From Macrotis lagotis (lineage: Eukaryota; Chordata; Mammalia; Peramelemorphia; Peramelidae): a DNA stretch of 64,000 bases. The DNA lies in contig NC_133666.1 of assembly GCF_037893015.1 (NCBI RefSeq), positions 567,457,237 to 567,521,236 on the forward strand, in the 5' to 3' direction. Below are positions 11,195 through 22,589 of this stretch, in pieces (the stretch's first letter is position 1; each line of letters starts with the position of its first letter). A model generated the notes under the pieces. It ran no database searches. It had not been told where the DNA came from and saw only the letters and a list, made by a program, of their open reading frames with translations. The translations under genes were made by a program, and so were the position numbers.

Positions 11195-11370
11195 TAAAGC
11201 ACAGTTCTGATAATGTTATACCCTATTCTCCCCCCACCACACACACACTCAGTAAAATCCAGAGGCTTCTTATTGTTCTCTATTGAGAAAAACAAATGCT
11301 TATCTTGACATTCATAGACCTTCAAAATCTAGCCCCATTTTACCTTTGCAATCTTTTTACATCTTATTTT
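11195..11370 (+). repeat. L2 LINE fragment, sense
   Basis: 'TCCTAAAGCACAGTTCTGAT' and 'AGTAAAATCCAGAGGCTTCT' followed by 'CTTCAAAATCTAGCCCCATT' are L2 3'-region blocks. A CACACACA run lies inside. Confidence 0.6.
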
Positions 11371-11715
11371 CAGACGTTGTTTATTCTTCATTTTTGAAGA
11401 GGACTAGTGACATTGTGAAGTGATGTCTTGACTCATAGATGAACTGGACATGTGAGACAGAATAGCACAAAGTACTTAGTTTCACTCTCTTCCTGAGATA
11501 TCAAAGTCTAGTGGCAGGACAAAAATCAAGATGACTGGAAATGCAGTGGATAACCTTGGTGTACTCAATGTCTGACCAAGTTGTAAGTGATCCAGAGAGC
11601 CTGCTTAAGCCACCTTCAAGACCTTTGGGGCTCATTCCACCAAAGGAAGCCTTCATGTACTCAAGGTAGACATCATTGTAACTTGACAAATTTGAGACCT
11701 GTTGGTTATCTTCAA
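11371..11715. repeat. Unclassified interspersed marsupial repeat
   Basis: 'TTTTTGAAGAGGACTAGTGA', 'GTGAAGTGATGTCTTGACTC', 'AAAATCAAGATGACTGGAAA' and 'GGATAACCTTGGTGTACTC' have the look of a familiar moderately repetitive marsupial element whose class I cannot assign. The 62-codon minus frame at 11501-11689 is inside it. Confidence 0.45.
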
Positions 11716-11934
11716 TCTAGTTTAATGTTTGCCAAGATGGTTTCTGCTAGGGTATGATAGCTGGATATTATACAGTTTCTTAGAGTCGCAGGCAAAAAAA
11801 TGGGTGCCAAGTGGACACCAAAGGTCAATGAAAAGCAATGAAAAGAGCTTGACAATCCTTCACATCACAGGTGTGAGTCCTTCTGAGATCTAGTGACATA
11901 GACTCTTGGCTTTTGCACGAATAAGACATTCCAT

Positions 11935-12262
11935 GTCTGGGCATTTTCTCTGACTGTTCTCCCATTCCTTAAATGCTCTCCCTCCTCCTCATCTCTGACA
12001 AGTGGACATTCTTAGCTTCCTTTTAGTCTCAATTAAAATCTCAAATTTTACTGGAAGCTTTCTTCAACTCTGTATAAATAATCTTTCCTCTTTTAGTCAT
12101 TTCCTATTTATCTTATATATAACTAACTTCGTATATATTGGTTTGTTGTCTCCATTAGATTGTGAGCTTGAGGGCAGGGACTGTCTTTTGTTTTGTTTTG
12201 AGTTATATTTAGTGCAGTATTTGGTATATAGATGGCCAAATTAATTGATTAATTGATAGCAT
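11935..12262 (+). repeat. L2 LINE 3' end, sense
   Basis: Ends with the typical L2 terminus: 'CCATTAGATTGTGAGCTTGA', 'GGGCAGGGACTGTCTTTTG', then 'TTTAGTGCAGTATTTGGTAT' and a short ATTGATTAATTGAT tail. The upstream block 'TTAAATGCTCTCCCTCCTCC' is also L2. Confidence 0.8.
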
Positions 12263-12354
12263 AAATCTAGTAAAGTGATGAGTGATTAGAACAGATACCT
12301 AGGAAAGACACTGACTGATTGATTATTGTGATAATTATTCTTAATATGTCCTCT

Positions 12355-13025
12355 TCATTTTAGCTCTATACAAGTTTAACTCCCAAATTCTCTATAATGG
12401 GATATTCAAGGCTCCACCCTCAAATAAGGGGTCTAACCTAATACCAAAGAAAGTGACTGGGAAATTTTAGATTGATTATGTAAGTAGTTTAATAATTAAA
12501 GTGGGGTACTCACATAGGAGTAGTCTAAGGTAGACGTCAGGCAACAAATCTGAATCTTCATGAAGAGTGTCCCACAACTTCCATGGTAATTCTAGAAATT
12601 GGACAAAGGGAGAAGCAGTCATAGAGTTTGTTAGTGTGGATTAGCTGATATTTTGGGGTTTATTCTACTCAGCACTGGGCTCAGATCCCTGACACCTGGG
12701 TGCCCTTTTAGTGCTTTTTGGGCTGGAGTCCCAGATATGCAAAGGCTCTGGACTGAATATATGTCAATCATATTCCAGTCATGTCCTGGTCAGTGTGCTT
12801 TCTTTTGACTGATATTAATTTTGGTTTACATTATTATTAGCTTTCATTGGTAGAAATACTATATTATTATCCATATTGGTATTTAGAAACTTTTGCTAGG
12901 AAACCACATTATTCATGGTATTTACTCCTAGAACCTTTTGCTAAGAAATCCACATTATTGATGACTTTTACTGTTTTAAGGAGTCCACATTATGACTTTC
13001 ACCATTAGGGACTCAGCAACAATCA
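12355..13025 (-). repeat. LTR-like dispersed repeat, copy 3 (inverted)
   Basis: The reverse complement matches copies 1 and 2. Plus-strand blocks include 'AGCTGATATTTTGGGGTTTA', 'AGCACTGGGCTCAGATCCCT', 'TTACATTATTATTAGCTTTC', 'TTTTAAGGAGTCCACATTAT' and 'TTTCACCATTAGGGACTC'. It therefore lies head-to-head with copy 2. Confidence 0.6.
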
Positions 13026-14025
13026 ACTCACATTTGATATTACTAGTTTGTTTGTTTGTTTGGGTAACCATTCATTCATGAAAAACCTCTGCTTGATTAG
13101 GCTCTTGATTATGTTTAATACTGATTGGAAGTGAGCTGCTGTTTTGTGCCAAGTAGAATATAAAGATATACTGATTTATATTTAGGAATTAATCTGGTAT
13201 TTGGAATGTATTTTCTTTTTCTTACCAATAGTGACTTTTTTATTCCAATATGAAATAATATAACTGATAAATTCATAAAAAGGCCTATGAGAATTATTTG
13301 AAGATGAGACTAAATAACACCATACCATAATATAGACAGACAACAAACTATTTTACCTATTAAAATTAGATTTAATTTAAATTGTGGATAACATTGTTAT
13401 TTCTTTAACACATGTTATGAAAGTTGGTAAGGGAAAAAGAATTGAGGATTTTGCTCTGCTATAGTTGAATTCCCTCCTCCCCGCCCCCCACTCCATCTCA
13501 TTTATCTGAACATTGCTTCTTGTGTATTGGCTGCAAATTTCTTAAAAGAGGAGTTTATCATGAATATGATTATAGGTCTGCAGAATAAAGCTGTCATAAT
13601 CCAATTTGCAGTCTCTGTAAACTGAGAAGCATAGGGAAATTTTCCTGAAGAAGAAGATAAATGAGGAAATTGAAAACAATAAAAACAGGTCAGTCAAACT
13701 GCATTTCCTCATTCATGGGAAACACTGACCTTCTTAGACAAACTACCACAAGGGAAGTAAAGTCCATCTGCTAAAATTTGGGATACTTCAGAGACTGATG
13801 ACTATAACCATTTATGGCCTCAGCAGAAAGGTCAAGAATATAATTAATAGACTCTAAAAGCAAAGTAACATAAATGGTTGGGAGGCAAACTAGTTCTATT
13901 AAAAAAAAGATTTTGATGAATTCTTGATCTCTTGGTTTGCCTCTTCTGTCCATTTCCTTAGTCATGGGGAGGCAGTGAGTTGGAATGGATAAAAGATAAT
14001 AATAATAAATGCTTGTTCTTTGCAG
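13026..14025. other. Unassigned sequence
   Basis: A (TTTG)4-like run lies near 13047-13061. The rest is non-repetitive by eye and non-coding. The 87-codon minus frame at 13771-14034 has no recognisable domain. Confidence 0.35.
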
Positions 14026-14027
14026 AG

Positions 14028-14135
14028 GGATCAAATGATTTGGTTTGAAGTTTCCTCAACTGTAAAATGAATTTGGAGTGGGTGTTGGGCTACATTGTCC
14101 TTATTTTCTTTTTCAGCTCTGATCCTAGGAGCACT
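14028..14135 (+). repeat. MIR fragment, sense
   Basis: 'AGTTTCCTCAACTGTAAAAT' then a 'TTTTTCAGCTCTGATCCTAG' end block is a MIR-like 3' portion. Confidence 0.55.
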
Positions 14136-14429
14136 CTCATTATATTATTCAAGTCACCATTCAGAAAATTCTAAAATCTTATGATCAATCAACAATAAAT
14201 TATTAAGTCTCCATTTTGTGGCAGCTATATGGATAGAATGGACTATGGTCTCCATGTTCTCACAAAAATGAGACCATCTCTGGTCTCTTTTTATTTATTT
14301 ATCTTGTTATATATACCTTGACCTAATAGTTTACTCTCTTGGGATTGGGGAGAAGGATCTACATATATGATGATCAGCATTAGCTGAAGACTGTTGCACT
14401 AGCAATAAGGAAAAATTAAAATAAAATTA

Positions 14430-14605
14430 TGTTGCAGATACTAATTGTATGATTCTGGACAAGTCATTTAACCACTGTTTGCTTCAGTTTCCTCAACTAT
14501 AAAATGAAGATAATAATGGCACCTTATTTGTGAGAATAAAATGAAATAATGTTTATAGAGTGTTATATAAGTGACAGGTATTATTATTTCATGTGTGTGA
14601 ACTTA
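14430..14605 (+). repeat. MIR-like CORE-SINE, sense
   Basis: 'TCTGGACAAGTCATTTAACC', 'CTTCAGTTTCCTCAACTATA' and 'GATAATAATGGCACCTTATT' form a clear MIR core. The 5' head is weak. Confidence 0.8.
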
Positions 14606-14611
14606 TTTTAG

Positions 14612-14740
14612 CAATTTAATTCAACAAGGGTAAGCTGAGAGGTTAAATGACATGGATAGAGTCACACAATCAATATTTACTGAAACTTATACTCGAATCC
14701 AAGTCTAAGCCAGTTCTCTTCTCACTCTACTGTTTCTTTT
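14612..14740 (-). repeat. MIR fragment, antisense
   Basis: 'GAGAGGTTAAATGACATGGA', 'GTCACACAATCAATATTTAC' and 'CGAATCCAAGTCTAAGCC' follow the antisense MIR order. Confidence 0.65.
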
Positions 14741-15175
14741 CAATATCTTATACAAAGCTAGCAGTTTTTCATAGTGATTAGATGAAGATAAAGTTCATCT
14801 ACCACTCAGTGATATTTCGTTCATATCAACAGGACATTATTGGCCACCAAAATAGTAACCTTGGTTACAGGAGCTCACTTGAATGTCTTATCCAAGATTA
14901 CTGTGGCAGAAGGATCAGTGATTGCAAATCTACCCTGATATAGACCTCTCCTCTTCACAATCAAGAGAAATTGCAGAAATCACTTTGGGGTTTTTAAAGA
15001 AAAGGGTAGCTGTCTGCCTTCCTGGTGCTCTGTTAATACAGCATTGCCTAGGGACAAGAATGGCAGATATTTAGCCTCTCAAGACTCCTTTTATTCCTAT
15101 AAAACTGGACTAGGTCTAAATAAAAAGGCAGGTGGAAAGAGCTTAAAGGTTATTGAAACAGCAGGCTTCTTTAAT
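14741..15175. other. Unassigned sequence
   Basis: No repeat family or coding potential recognised. Confidence 0.35.
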
Positions 15176-15177
15176 CC

Positions 15178-15300
15178 TGGGGTCATAGATTTAGAGTTGG
15201 AAGAGTTGTAGAGATTGGGTCAAATCCTCATGTTACAGAGGAAAAAACTGAGACCCATAAACATGAGTGGACTGAAGAGGTTTGAACCTTTTGACTCAGA
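15178..15300 (-). repeat. MIR fragment, antisense
   Basis: 'TCATAGATTTAGAGTTGGAA' and 'GTTACAGAGGAAAAAACTGA' with 'GACCCATAAACATGAGTGG' match the antisense MIR-type 3' region common in marsupials. The 79-codon frame at 15215-15454 overlaps it. Confidence 0.6.
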
Positions 15301-15444
15301 ATGGAGCATAATCAAGGCCCCCAGAACTGTGAAACAGAAGACTATCTTCATTATGCCAGTGCTTTTCTCCCCACGTAGTGTCCATTTTCAATACATACAT
15401 GGAGATATCAAAACTTTCTCTCTGTATTCATTTATACTAAGCTA

Positions 15445-15705
15445 CAAAAAATAAATTGAATTTATGTAGCTCTTTAAGGTCTTTAAAGTGTTTCACAAAT
15501 ATCTCATTTATCTTTTCAATAGCTCTACGAGGTTATTATTATTATTATTTCCATTTTATAGATGAGTTAAGTTAGGCAAAATGAAGTTCTGACTTGACCA
15601 GAGTTATGCAAATAGTAAGAATCACCGGCAAGATTTGAAATCATAGGTCTCTGACTTCAAGTCCAGAATTCTGACCATTATGTCATCTAGCTGCCATGAG
15701 TGGCA
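15445..15705 (-). repeat. MIR-like CORE-SINE, antisense, near full length
   Basis: Tail side 'TAGCTCTTTAAGGTCTTTAA', core 'CCATTTTATAGATGAGTTAA' with a short ATT array, then head side 'CTCTGACTTCAAGTCCAGAA' ending at 'TCATCTAGCTGCC'. Confidence 0.85.
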
Positions 15706-15879
15706 ATATATTAATGAGTTAACATTTCCAGTAATATTTGTATCTTATCAAGTATTGAAAGCTTAAGTTAAAGTAATGAACTAATAAAATTTTAATCATC
15801 ATTAAAGACAGGGAAATATAAGTTTTTGGGTAGTGAGATCTAATCAGTCAATACTTAAATTAATTCAGACTATTCACTG
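15706..15879. other. Unassigned AT-rich sequence
   Basis: Nothing recognised. Confidence 0.3.
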
Positions 15880-16112
15880 GAAGGTCAAATAAAGCTGGAA
15901 CTTAAATACTTTGTCCAGAGAAGAAAGGACTCATTGGAAAAGACCTTGATGTTTTGAAAGACTGAAGGCAAAAGGAAAAGGAGGTGAGATAGATAATGTC
16001 AGAGAAGCAATAAGCAAGATCTTGGACAGACTTTGAAAGACAGTGGAGAATAGAATGGCCTGGCATAGTCACAAAGAATTGGATATAACTGAATCACTGT
16101 AACAACAAAAAT
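15880..16112 (+). repeat. RTE-type LINE 3' end, sense
   Basis: 'AGGACTCATTGGAAAAGACC', 'TTGAAAGACTGAAGGCAAAA', 'TGTCAGAGAAGCAATAAGC' and 'GGCCTGGCATAGTCACAAAG' end in 'ATATAACTGAATCACTGTAA' plus a CAA-type tail. This is the conserved 3' end of BovB/RTE-like elements found in marsupials and some other amniotes. Confidence 0.85.
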
Positions 16113-16474
16113 TTGCCATCCTCTGCACCTTTTCTTTTCACCTAGTTTAAACATTAATAATGATTCTTTCCTTCTTTTCCTCTTTTAAATTCCCCTCTGA
16201 AATGGAAGTTTTTTGTTTATTATTTCCTCTGCAACTTAGCACTTCCTCTTAAACTGTCAGTTTCCTATTGAATTTGATGCATTTTCATACCAAACCTGTG
16301 TATCTATATTTTTTCAATCATATTTTTGTCAAGGAATCCAGTACTTGGGTCATATTTTACACATAATATTCTAAGCTACCTAATTTATGTTCATTTTTTT
16401 TCCTTTGGAGGCTCTGATTTCATTTTGCATTTCTTGCTTTATTTATTCCATTTTCTTTTGGAGTTATTATAGCC
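16113..16474. other. Unassigned T-rich sequence
   Basis: Pyrimidine-rich and non-coding. It may be decayed antisense L1 5' sequence, but the evidence is weak. Confidence 0.3.
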
Positions 16475-17038
16475 TAGATCAGGGCTGTCCAAAATGCAGC
16501 CCACAGGCTGCATATGGCCTGCAGTAAGAATTATATGACCTGCCTGTGGGTTTTAATTTTCACAAGGGAAAAAATAAAATAACAATTTGCAAAGAATGTG
16601 CATTAGATTTTTTAATTCCATCATTAATAATAATCTCATTGATGTTAACTTTCTTTGGTGGTTTTTTTTAGCAGTATTATGGATGGAAGATGTCACACAG
16701 AATTTTCAATTGATCTGTGGTATGCGTTCCATCTGTGTAATGCAGACCAGACAGTATACACCTATCTTTATACTGTTGTACTGTCACTTTGTTGTTTTGT
16801 GTTTACTTTTGTGCTTCATGCCTTCACCTGTCATATTGATGACACATGTTCCCCAACTTTCTAAGAAGTTAAAAGTATCATGAAATTTTTATAGCACTTG
16901 CTAAACCTAAGGTAAGACTACAAATTAACTATTATATTAGTGTACTATATTTTTTATTTTGGATGCAGCCCTCAAATAATTATTTTATTTTAATGCGGCT
17001 CTAAAATAACCTAAGGTTTGAAGGTCCTGTTTTTCTGA
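16475..17038. mobile_element. Non-autonomous hAT-like DNA transposon remnant
   Basis: The ends are imperfect inverted repeats: left CAGGGCTGTCCAAAATGC, right reverse complement CAGGACCTTCAAACC. Near each end sit inverted GCAGCCC/GCGGCTC motifs (left GCAGCCCACAGGCTGCATA, right ATGCAGCCCTCAAATAATTA and ATGCGGCTCTAAAATAAC). This matches the 'gcggccc' style of hAT elements in mammals. The 8 bp flanks do not match, so the class is provisional. The 98-codon frame at 16587-16883 has no transposase motif. Confidence 0.5.
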
Positions 17039-17634
17039 CTCTCTACTTGCACTTATTATACAAGTGAATGAAGTACAGTCTTATTCTCCTGGGTCTATCA
17101 CTGGACTTCTCTGAACCTATAATATATCTTCACTGTATTCAAGACGTTCTTGTTTACTCACATTTTAAATCTCAGTCCTTGGATTGGGATTTTATGTTTG
17201 GACAGATTTAGTTTCTTTTCACATTATTAGGGTGAGTTGGACCTGTCTGGTCTTGTCTCCTTTGTAGTCTGATTCCTTTAGCTATCCTTTACAACTGTGG
17301 ATGAGGTGGACTAGGCTCTGCCCTCTGCCACAATCCCTAATTTTTTCTGCTACTGGTGCTTGCTGTCTTTATCTAAATATCTACCTACTTTCCCTTACAT
17401 ACCTACCAGTTGGAACTTGCCTGCATACCTTGCCACTTTCCTGATAGGTTCCTTTGGATAACAGAGGTTGGACTAGTTACAGATCCTTAGTTCCTTAGGC
17501 ATAGGTAACCAGGTTTCTGAGTAGCATCTTTTTCTGGGCAGTCACCCATTGAAAGCTGGTCTTATCTCCTTTTGTCACTTCAATAAAAATTAGGTTTAAG
17601 GTCTATGGATCCACCCTATCACACCCCACCTGTG
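17039..17634. other. Unassigned sequence
   Basis: Slightly GC-richer than its surroundings and with no recognised gene or repeat. Confidence 0.3.
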
Positions 17635-18174
17635 CTAATGATTTTCAACCTTCCATTACCTTTGTTCAAATCCCATTTGCCATGTTTCACTGATCTCTCC
17701 CTTATTTCCCTCAACCATATCCTCCCCTCCACCAATCTCCCACTTTAAAACCATTTACACGGTGCCTATACCCTAGATAATAAACTGCATTTTGTCTTAA
17801 ACCTTTTCCTTTCTTGTTCTTTCCATTTTCTCACATTCACTGAGCTATATCTCCCTCCTGATAACACAGCTTCCCAAGCTACCCTTTCCAGCACTGGCTG
17901 CACTTTATTTCATATACCTTGGTTATACCCCAGGCAATAGTCCTGATGGCTTTTCCAGCCCTCCTCCCTCTAACCAATTACACTTTCAGGAATCACCTTT
18001 TATCAAGATTATTCAGTGATTTCTCTTCCTTTCAGGTTCATTTAAACCATATTTATCTCCCAATTGAAATTTGGTAGCTATTATCTATAGACCTTCAGTA
18101 CACTTTTTTTAACCTGCTCCACAGGATTTTATCTCCTCAATTCCTGCCCTCATGCTAGGGCAATTCAATATACA

Positions 18175-18360
18175 TTTTTTTATTTTGATAAAATTATTTA
18201 TTTTTCTAGTTATATGTAAAGATAGTTTTCAACAATCATTTTTACAAGGTATTGAGTTCATATTTTTCTCCTTATCACTTCCCCTTGATAGCTAATATAG
18301 GTTATGCATATATAACTATATTAAACTTTCCATGTATATATTGATACTCCCTCAAATATC
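18175..18360 (-). repeat. LINE-1 3' UTR fragment, antisense, inside L2
   Basis: 'TTATTTTTCTAGTTATATGT' with 'AGTTTTCAACAATCATTTTT' and 'GGTATTGAGTTCATATTTTT' is the antisense L1 3' UTR. It splits the L2. Confidence 0.75.
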
Positions 18361-18560
18361 CTAACTTACTGGTTCTTTAATTTACTCATTTCCAAAGACA
18401 TACTCCTCTATTTACCACACCTACACAGAGATGGCCATACTTTTGACTGTGATATAATCTACAAATATGCCATATCTAAGTCTATTAACTCAAATTACTT
18501 GATCTAATCATAGTCTGTTGTCATTCCTTGTAACTCTAAAGCACTATTCTTCATCCTCAT

Positions 18561-18726
18561 CCTATCAATTCTTTTTTTTTGCAAGGCAAATGGGGTTAAG
18601 TGCTTGCCCAAGGCCACACAGCTAGGTAATTATTAAGTGTCTGAGACCAGATTTGAACCCAGGTACTCCTGACTCCAGGGCCAGTGCTTTATCCACTGAG
18701 CCACCTAGCCATACCCTATCAATTCT
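18561..18726 (-). repeat. tRNA-derived marsupial SINE with 12 bp target-site duplication, inside L2
   Basis: CCTATCAATTCT flanks the SINE exactly at 18561-18572 and 18715-18726. The body is 18573-18714, T-run first and tRNA-like head last. One G of the usual GTGGCTTGCCC block is missing. Confidence 0.96.
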
Positions 18727-20389
18727 CTATAACCCTGCTTTGTTCCCAAGCCATCATCCCCAAATCCTATTAATCTTCAATCACTTTCTGTCTACTAGAT
18801 ACTTCCCTACTGCCTACAAACACATCCATTTCTTCTCCATCCTTAAAAAGTTCTCATTTGATCTGTCCATCCACTCTAGCTTTCATCTTGTACTTTTCCT
18901 TCCTTTTATGACTAAATTTCTTGAGAAGTCCTCTACAACAAGTACCCTGGGATCCAGAGACAACGACCTCCTGACTGTTCCCTGAATATGACACACCACC
19001 TCCTTATCCTAAGCAAATTCATTGACCAAACCTCCTGCTACAATTCTCTCCTTCCTCATTCTTATCTCCTGGATCCCCAGATTTCCATAAGTCTCCTTGC
19101 CAAGACAAATTCATGCACAAGTGATTCTATTCTATCCTATCTTTTCCAACAAATTCTCCCCAACCCCAATCATCCTACAAATCTTATTAATCTTCAATTA
19201 ATCTTTCCTACTACTTACAAACATGTCCATATCTCCTCCAACCTTAAAAAACCATCATTTGATCTATTCATCCACACTATCATTTTATACCTTTTCCTCC
19301 CTTTTGTAAGAAATTCTTGAGAAGACCCTCTACAATAATGTCTTTATCTTCTTTTGTCTCATTTGCTTAATCCTGCTTAATCCTCCCAGTCTTAATACTC
19401 AAATCAAAATTATTCTCTTTCTTTTGACCTTTTCTCAGTACTGATCCTTCTTGATTTTTTGAAATCTTTGATAATCACCTTCTCCTTTATTCTTCTTGAT
19501 ACATTTTGGTGACAGTATTCTCTCTATAGTTTTACTTGGTGTTCACATCACTTCCTAGGATTTCAATTACCATCTCTAAATTGATTTTCAGATCCTCTTA
19601 CCCAGTCTGAACCTCTCTGCTGACCTTTAGTATTGCAATACTAGATATCATTTTAGACATCTCAATATCAGTTATCTTAAGCTCAATAAGTTCAAACGTG
19701 AACTTGCTCTTTCCTCCAAATCCTTCAACTTCAGAGTAAAACCATCTTCCCAGTCATAATCTAGGTATCATCCTTGCATCCTCACTCTCTTGATCTCACA
19801 CCCATCTAATCAGTTGTTGTTATCCTTTCTATGTTTTAGCATTTCTATATACAGCCCCTTTTCTCCTCTGCACTTCTACCACTATGGTGAAGACCATCAC
19901 AATCTCATGCCTAGAATATTATATTAGCTAGTTGATTGGACTTCCTGCCTTGAGTTTTTTTCCCAGTTCAATTCATGTCCACTTGACTATCAAACTGATC
20001 TTCCTAAAATGCAAATCTAACCATTTCATCACCCTATTCAATAAATTCTAGTGCTACCTTACTATCTCCAGGATCAAATATAGAACCCTTTAGTTTTTAA
20101 AGCCCTTTATAACCTGATCCCTTCCTACTTTTTTTAGTTTTCTTATACTGTACTTCTCCTTCAAGTATTCTGGGACCCCAGTAACACAGACCTCCTTATA
20201 GGAAGGAGGTGCATATCACACACCATCTCCTGACTACAAGTAATTTCATCGATGAAACCCCATACTACAATACTTCCTCATTCTTACCTTCTGGATTTCT
20301 TGGCTTCCATTAAGTTTCAAGCTAAATTCTACCTTTTCCAGTCCTCGTTGATGATAGTATCTTACCTCTGGGATATCAATTTATCATAA

Positions 20390-20390
<1 letters not shown>

Positions 20391-20440
<50 letters not shown>

Positions 20441-20530
20441 CACACATAACCAACACATATAACTGCACACATATAAAATATATCCCTAGGATATATATAA
20501 ATATATATATGCACATATATATATATATAT
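20391..20530. repeat. (CA)n(TA)n compound microsatellite
   Basis: A CA array at about 20391-20421 is followed by several TA arrays up to 20530. The 65-codon minus frame of Tyr/Ile/Val repeats is an artefact of this array. Confidence 0.95.
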
Positions 20531-20650
20531 TCATAGTTGTTTGCATATTTTCTTCTCATTAGAATTATACTATTTTTGAGAGCAAGGATTGTGTTTTGTC
20601 TTTCTCAGAACTATACCTGACACATTAATAAATGTTAATTGATTGATTGT

Positions 20651-21325
20651 GGGAGGGGGTCTATACATGAATGAACTACCTGGTCCCATTTCCTTATATA
20701 GAAACCTCTGGTGCCATATATCTGACAGATCAGGGCTAAGATCCCTTAGTTTCAGCCCTTGTTTTCCTGGAGATTGGGCTGACTTTAGCATTGCGATACA
20801 AGTCGATTCACAGTAGACCTTTCAGTTTTTTTATACAGACAGACTGGATGGATGAGCTTACTGGTATTTTCTTTTTATCTTACTGAGAGTTGTTTCTTGT
20901 ATTATTACTCTTTTTTATTCTTTGCTGTAATTGTCAGGTGAGTTGGACTTGGCTAGCACCTTTCTATCATATCAAGAAATATGTATGTTTCCAAACAATA
21001 ATCCAGCTTGTATTTTTGCTGAGGGCTTCAAGATAACAAGGCAGGTGTAAATCCATGGTGGTAAAGTCTGCCATACCACCTGCATCACTTCAAATGTAAC
21101 ATGTCCTGTGAACCAAAATAAATCACTAATTCAGAAGTTAAAGTCTACTTACTGACCTATAGCAGAAAGACTTGAATGTGATGATACTCCTTGGCTTTGC
21201 CACTGAATTATTCCACATCTGGAAGACAGGAAAATATTTAGCCATATTGGTTCATAAGAATAAGTCTGATAAATTTTATAAATAAAAATTTACTGTGATT
21301 CATTAAATAAAAATTTGTTTTCAGT
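20651..21325. other. Unassigned sequence
   Basis: No recognised repeat or coding signal. Confidence 0.3.
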
Positions 21326-21329
21326 GCTT

Positions 21330-21535
21330 CCAGAACAGACATTGTTTGCATGAGAAATGCTATAACTGGGGTATATCTTTGACAGCAAAAATCATGCAAT
21401 CTAACCCTTGTTCTCCAGTTAGCTATCCCTTACCCTGGCCAAGTCATATAATATGTCTTTCAGTGTAAAATGAGGGAGATTGAACTGGATGATTTCTAAG
21501 GTCACTTCCTGCTTTAGAATTTGATTGCATTTGGG
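21330..21535 (+). repeat. MIR-like SINE, sense
   Basis: 'GGCCAAGTCATATAATATGT', 'TCAGTGTAAAATGAGGGAGA' and 'TGAACTGGATGATTTCTAAG' are the 3' half of a marsupial MIR-like element. Confidence 0.7.
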
Positions 21536-22585
21536 CTGAGATCAAATATGTGAGATTTATGGAATTGCCTCTGAGCTCTGTCTAAGCCTCCCCCCGGTCC
21601 CCCGCCACAAGAGATTAGAAAATCATTTTACTCAGTTGAAAATCATCAGTGGGTCAAAGAAAGTGAAGAGTGAAACCATATTTTAGATGAGATTTGGATT
21701 TATAATGAAAAAATCAATCAAGTAGAAGTTATAATTTTTCTGGCTGAACTCATTTTACCTTTTGCAGTTTATAATCAATTTTACTTCCTATTTTTAATTT
21801 TTTAAAAAAAATTTTAAATTTTAAATTTTTAAATTTTTAAAAATTAAAAATATTTATTTTTGCCTATAACATTTTTTGATTGATTTCTGTTTATTCAGCT
21901 TAATATACCACTTTGTTTGGGCTTTCCTGACTTTTCTCATTGAGCACAAATAGAGATTTTTGACTATACTTTCACAGCATAGTAATGGGTTTAACTATGA
22001 TTCCTGTCTTCAGAGAATATGAGCATGAAAAAATATTTTTGAGTAATCAAGGATGGGCAATAAGCAAAGCAGGAAAGGGAAAAGTTTACATTAGATTCTT
22101 TTAGTTTATATTTACTTTTCACTACTTCTCTCTCCATTGTACTCTATCACCAATTGCCCATTAGACATGTCAACCTAGTTGTCCCTTATGCATATCAAAC
22201 TTAAATTAAAGTAACCTCATGTAGTTGAGAGGGTTTTAAACAGGTAGTAACAATTTTGTATACAATACAGAAAGATAGGTTATACTCATTTCTATGCAGA
22301 TTCAGAAAGATACTACATAATTAGATGTTAAAGGATGAAAATTGTGATTCATTAGACTTGAATGGAAATTTTTGATGCCTACAGCAGAACTGCAGACATG
22401 CTAAATTATAGACAATATATAAGTAGAAGACAAATAGAAATTTTTGATATGGCTTCCAATAAAGCCATTTTTCTTTTTACAGATCTTATTATCTAGATGA
22501 TTCAAAGTGATGAGACAGCTATTATTTCATGTACAGTGACAAACTAGTATATAATCTTTACATAAGCATTTAGACAGAGCTATGC
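21536..22585. other. Unassigned AT-rich sequence with a self-complementary A/T tract
   Basis: Contains a C-rich patch at about 21590-21607 and a strongly palindromic A/T stretch at about 21790-21858. No genes. Confidence 0.35.
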
Positions 22586-22589
22586 TCCA

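Larger units (their letters stand above)
17635..20650 (+). repeat. Long degenerate L2 LINE, sense, with nested insertions
   Basis: L2 blocks follow one another over about 3 kb. An endonuclease-like 'CTAGGGCAATTCAATATAC' (LGQFN, in place of the usual GDFN) lies near 18156. Reverse-transcriptase-region blocks follow at 18720-19330 and 19660-20120 ('TGATCTTCCTAAAATGCAAA'; 'ATAAATTCTAGTGCTACCTT'). The terminal 'GAGAGCAAGGATTGTGTTTT' and AATAAATGTTAATTGATTGATT lie at 20577-20648. All frames are broken. Two 110-codon frames (18653-18985, 18988-19320) are L2 remnants. Insertions are an L1 3' UTR piece, a SINE and a microsatellite. Confidence 0.75.

Noticed and set aside
16587..16883. 98-codon plus frame, cysteine and hydrophobic rich
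   Set aside because: Lies inside the hAT-like remnant, has an overlapping alternative frame of similar length and shows no transposase or other domain.
18653..19320. Two adjacent 110-codon plus-strand frames
   Set aside because: They overlap SINE and L2-derived sequence; the first begins inside the SINE head, and neither has a domain or start context.
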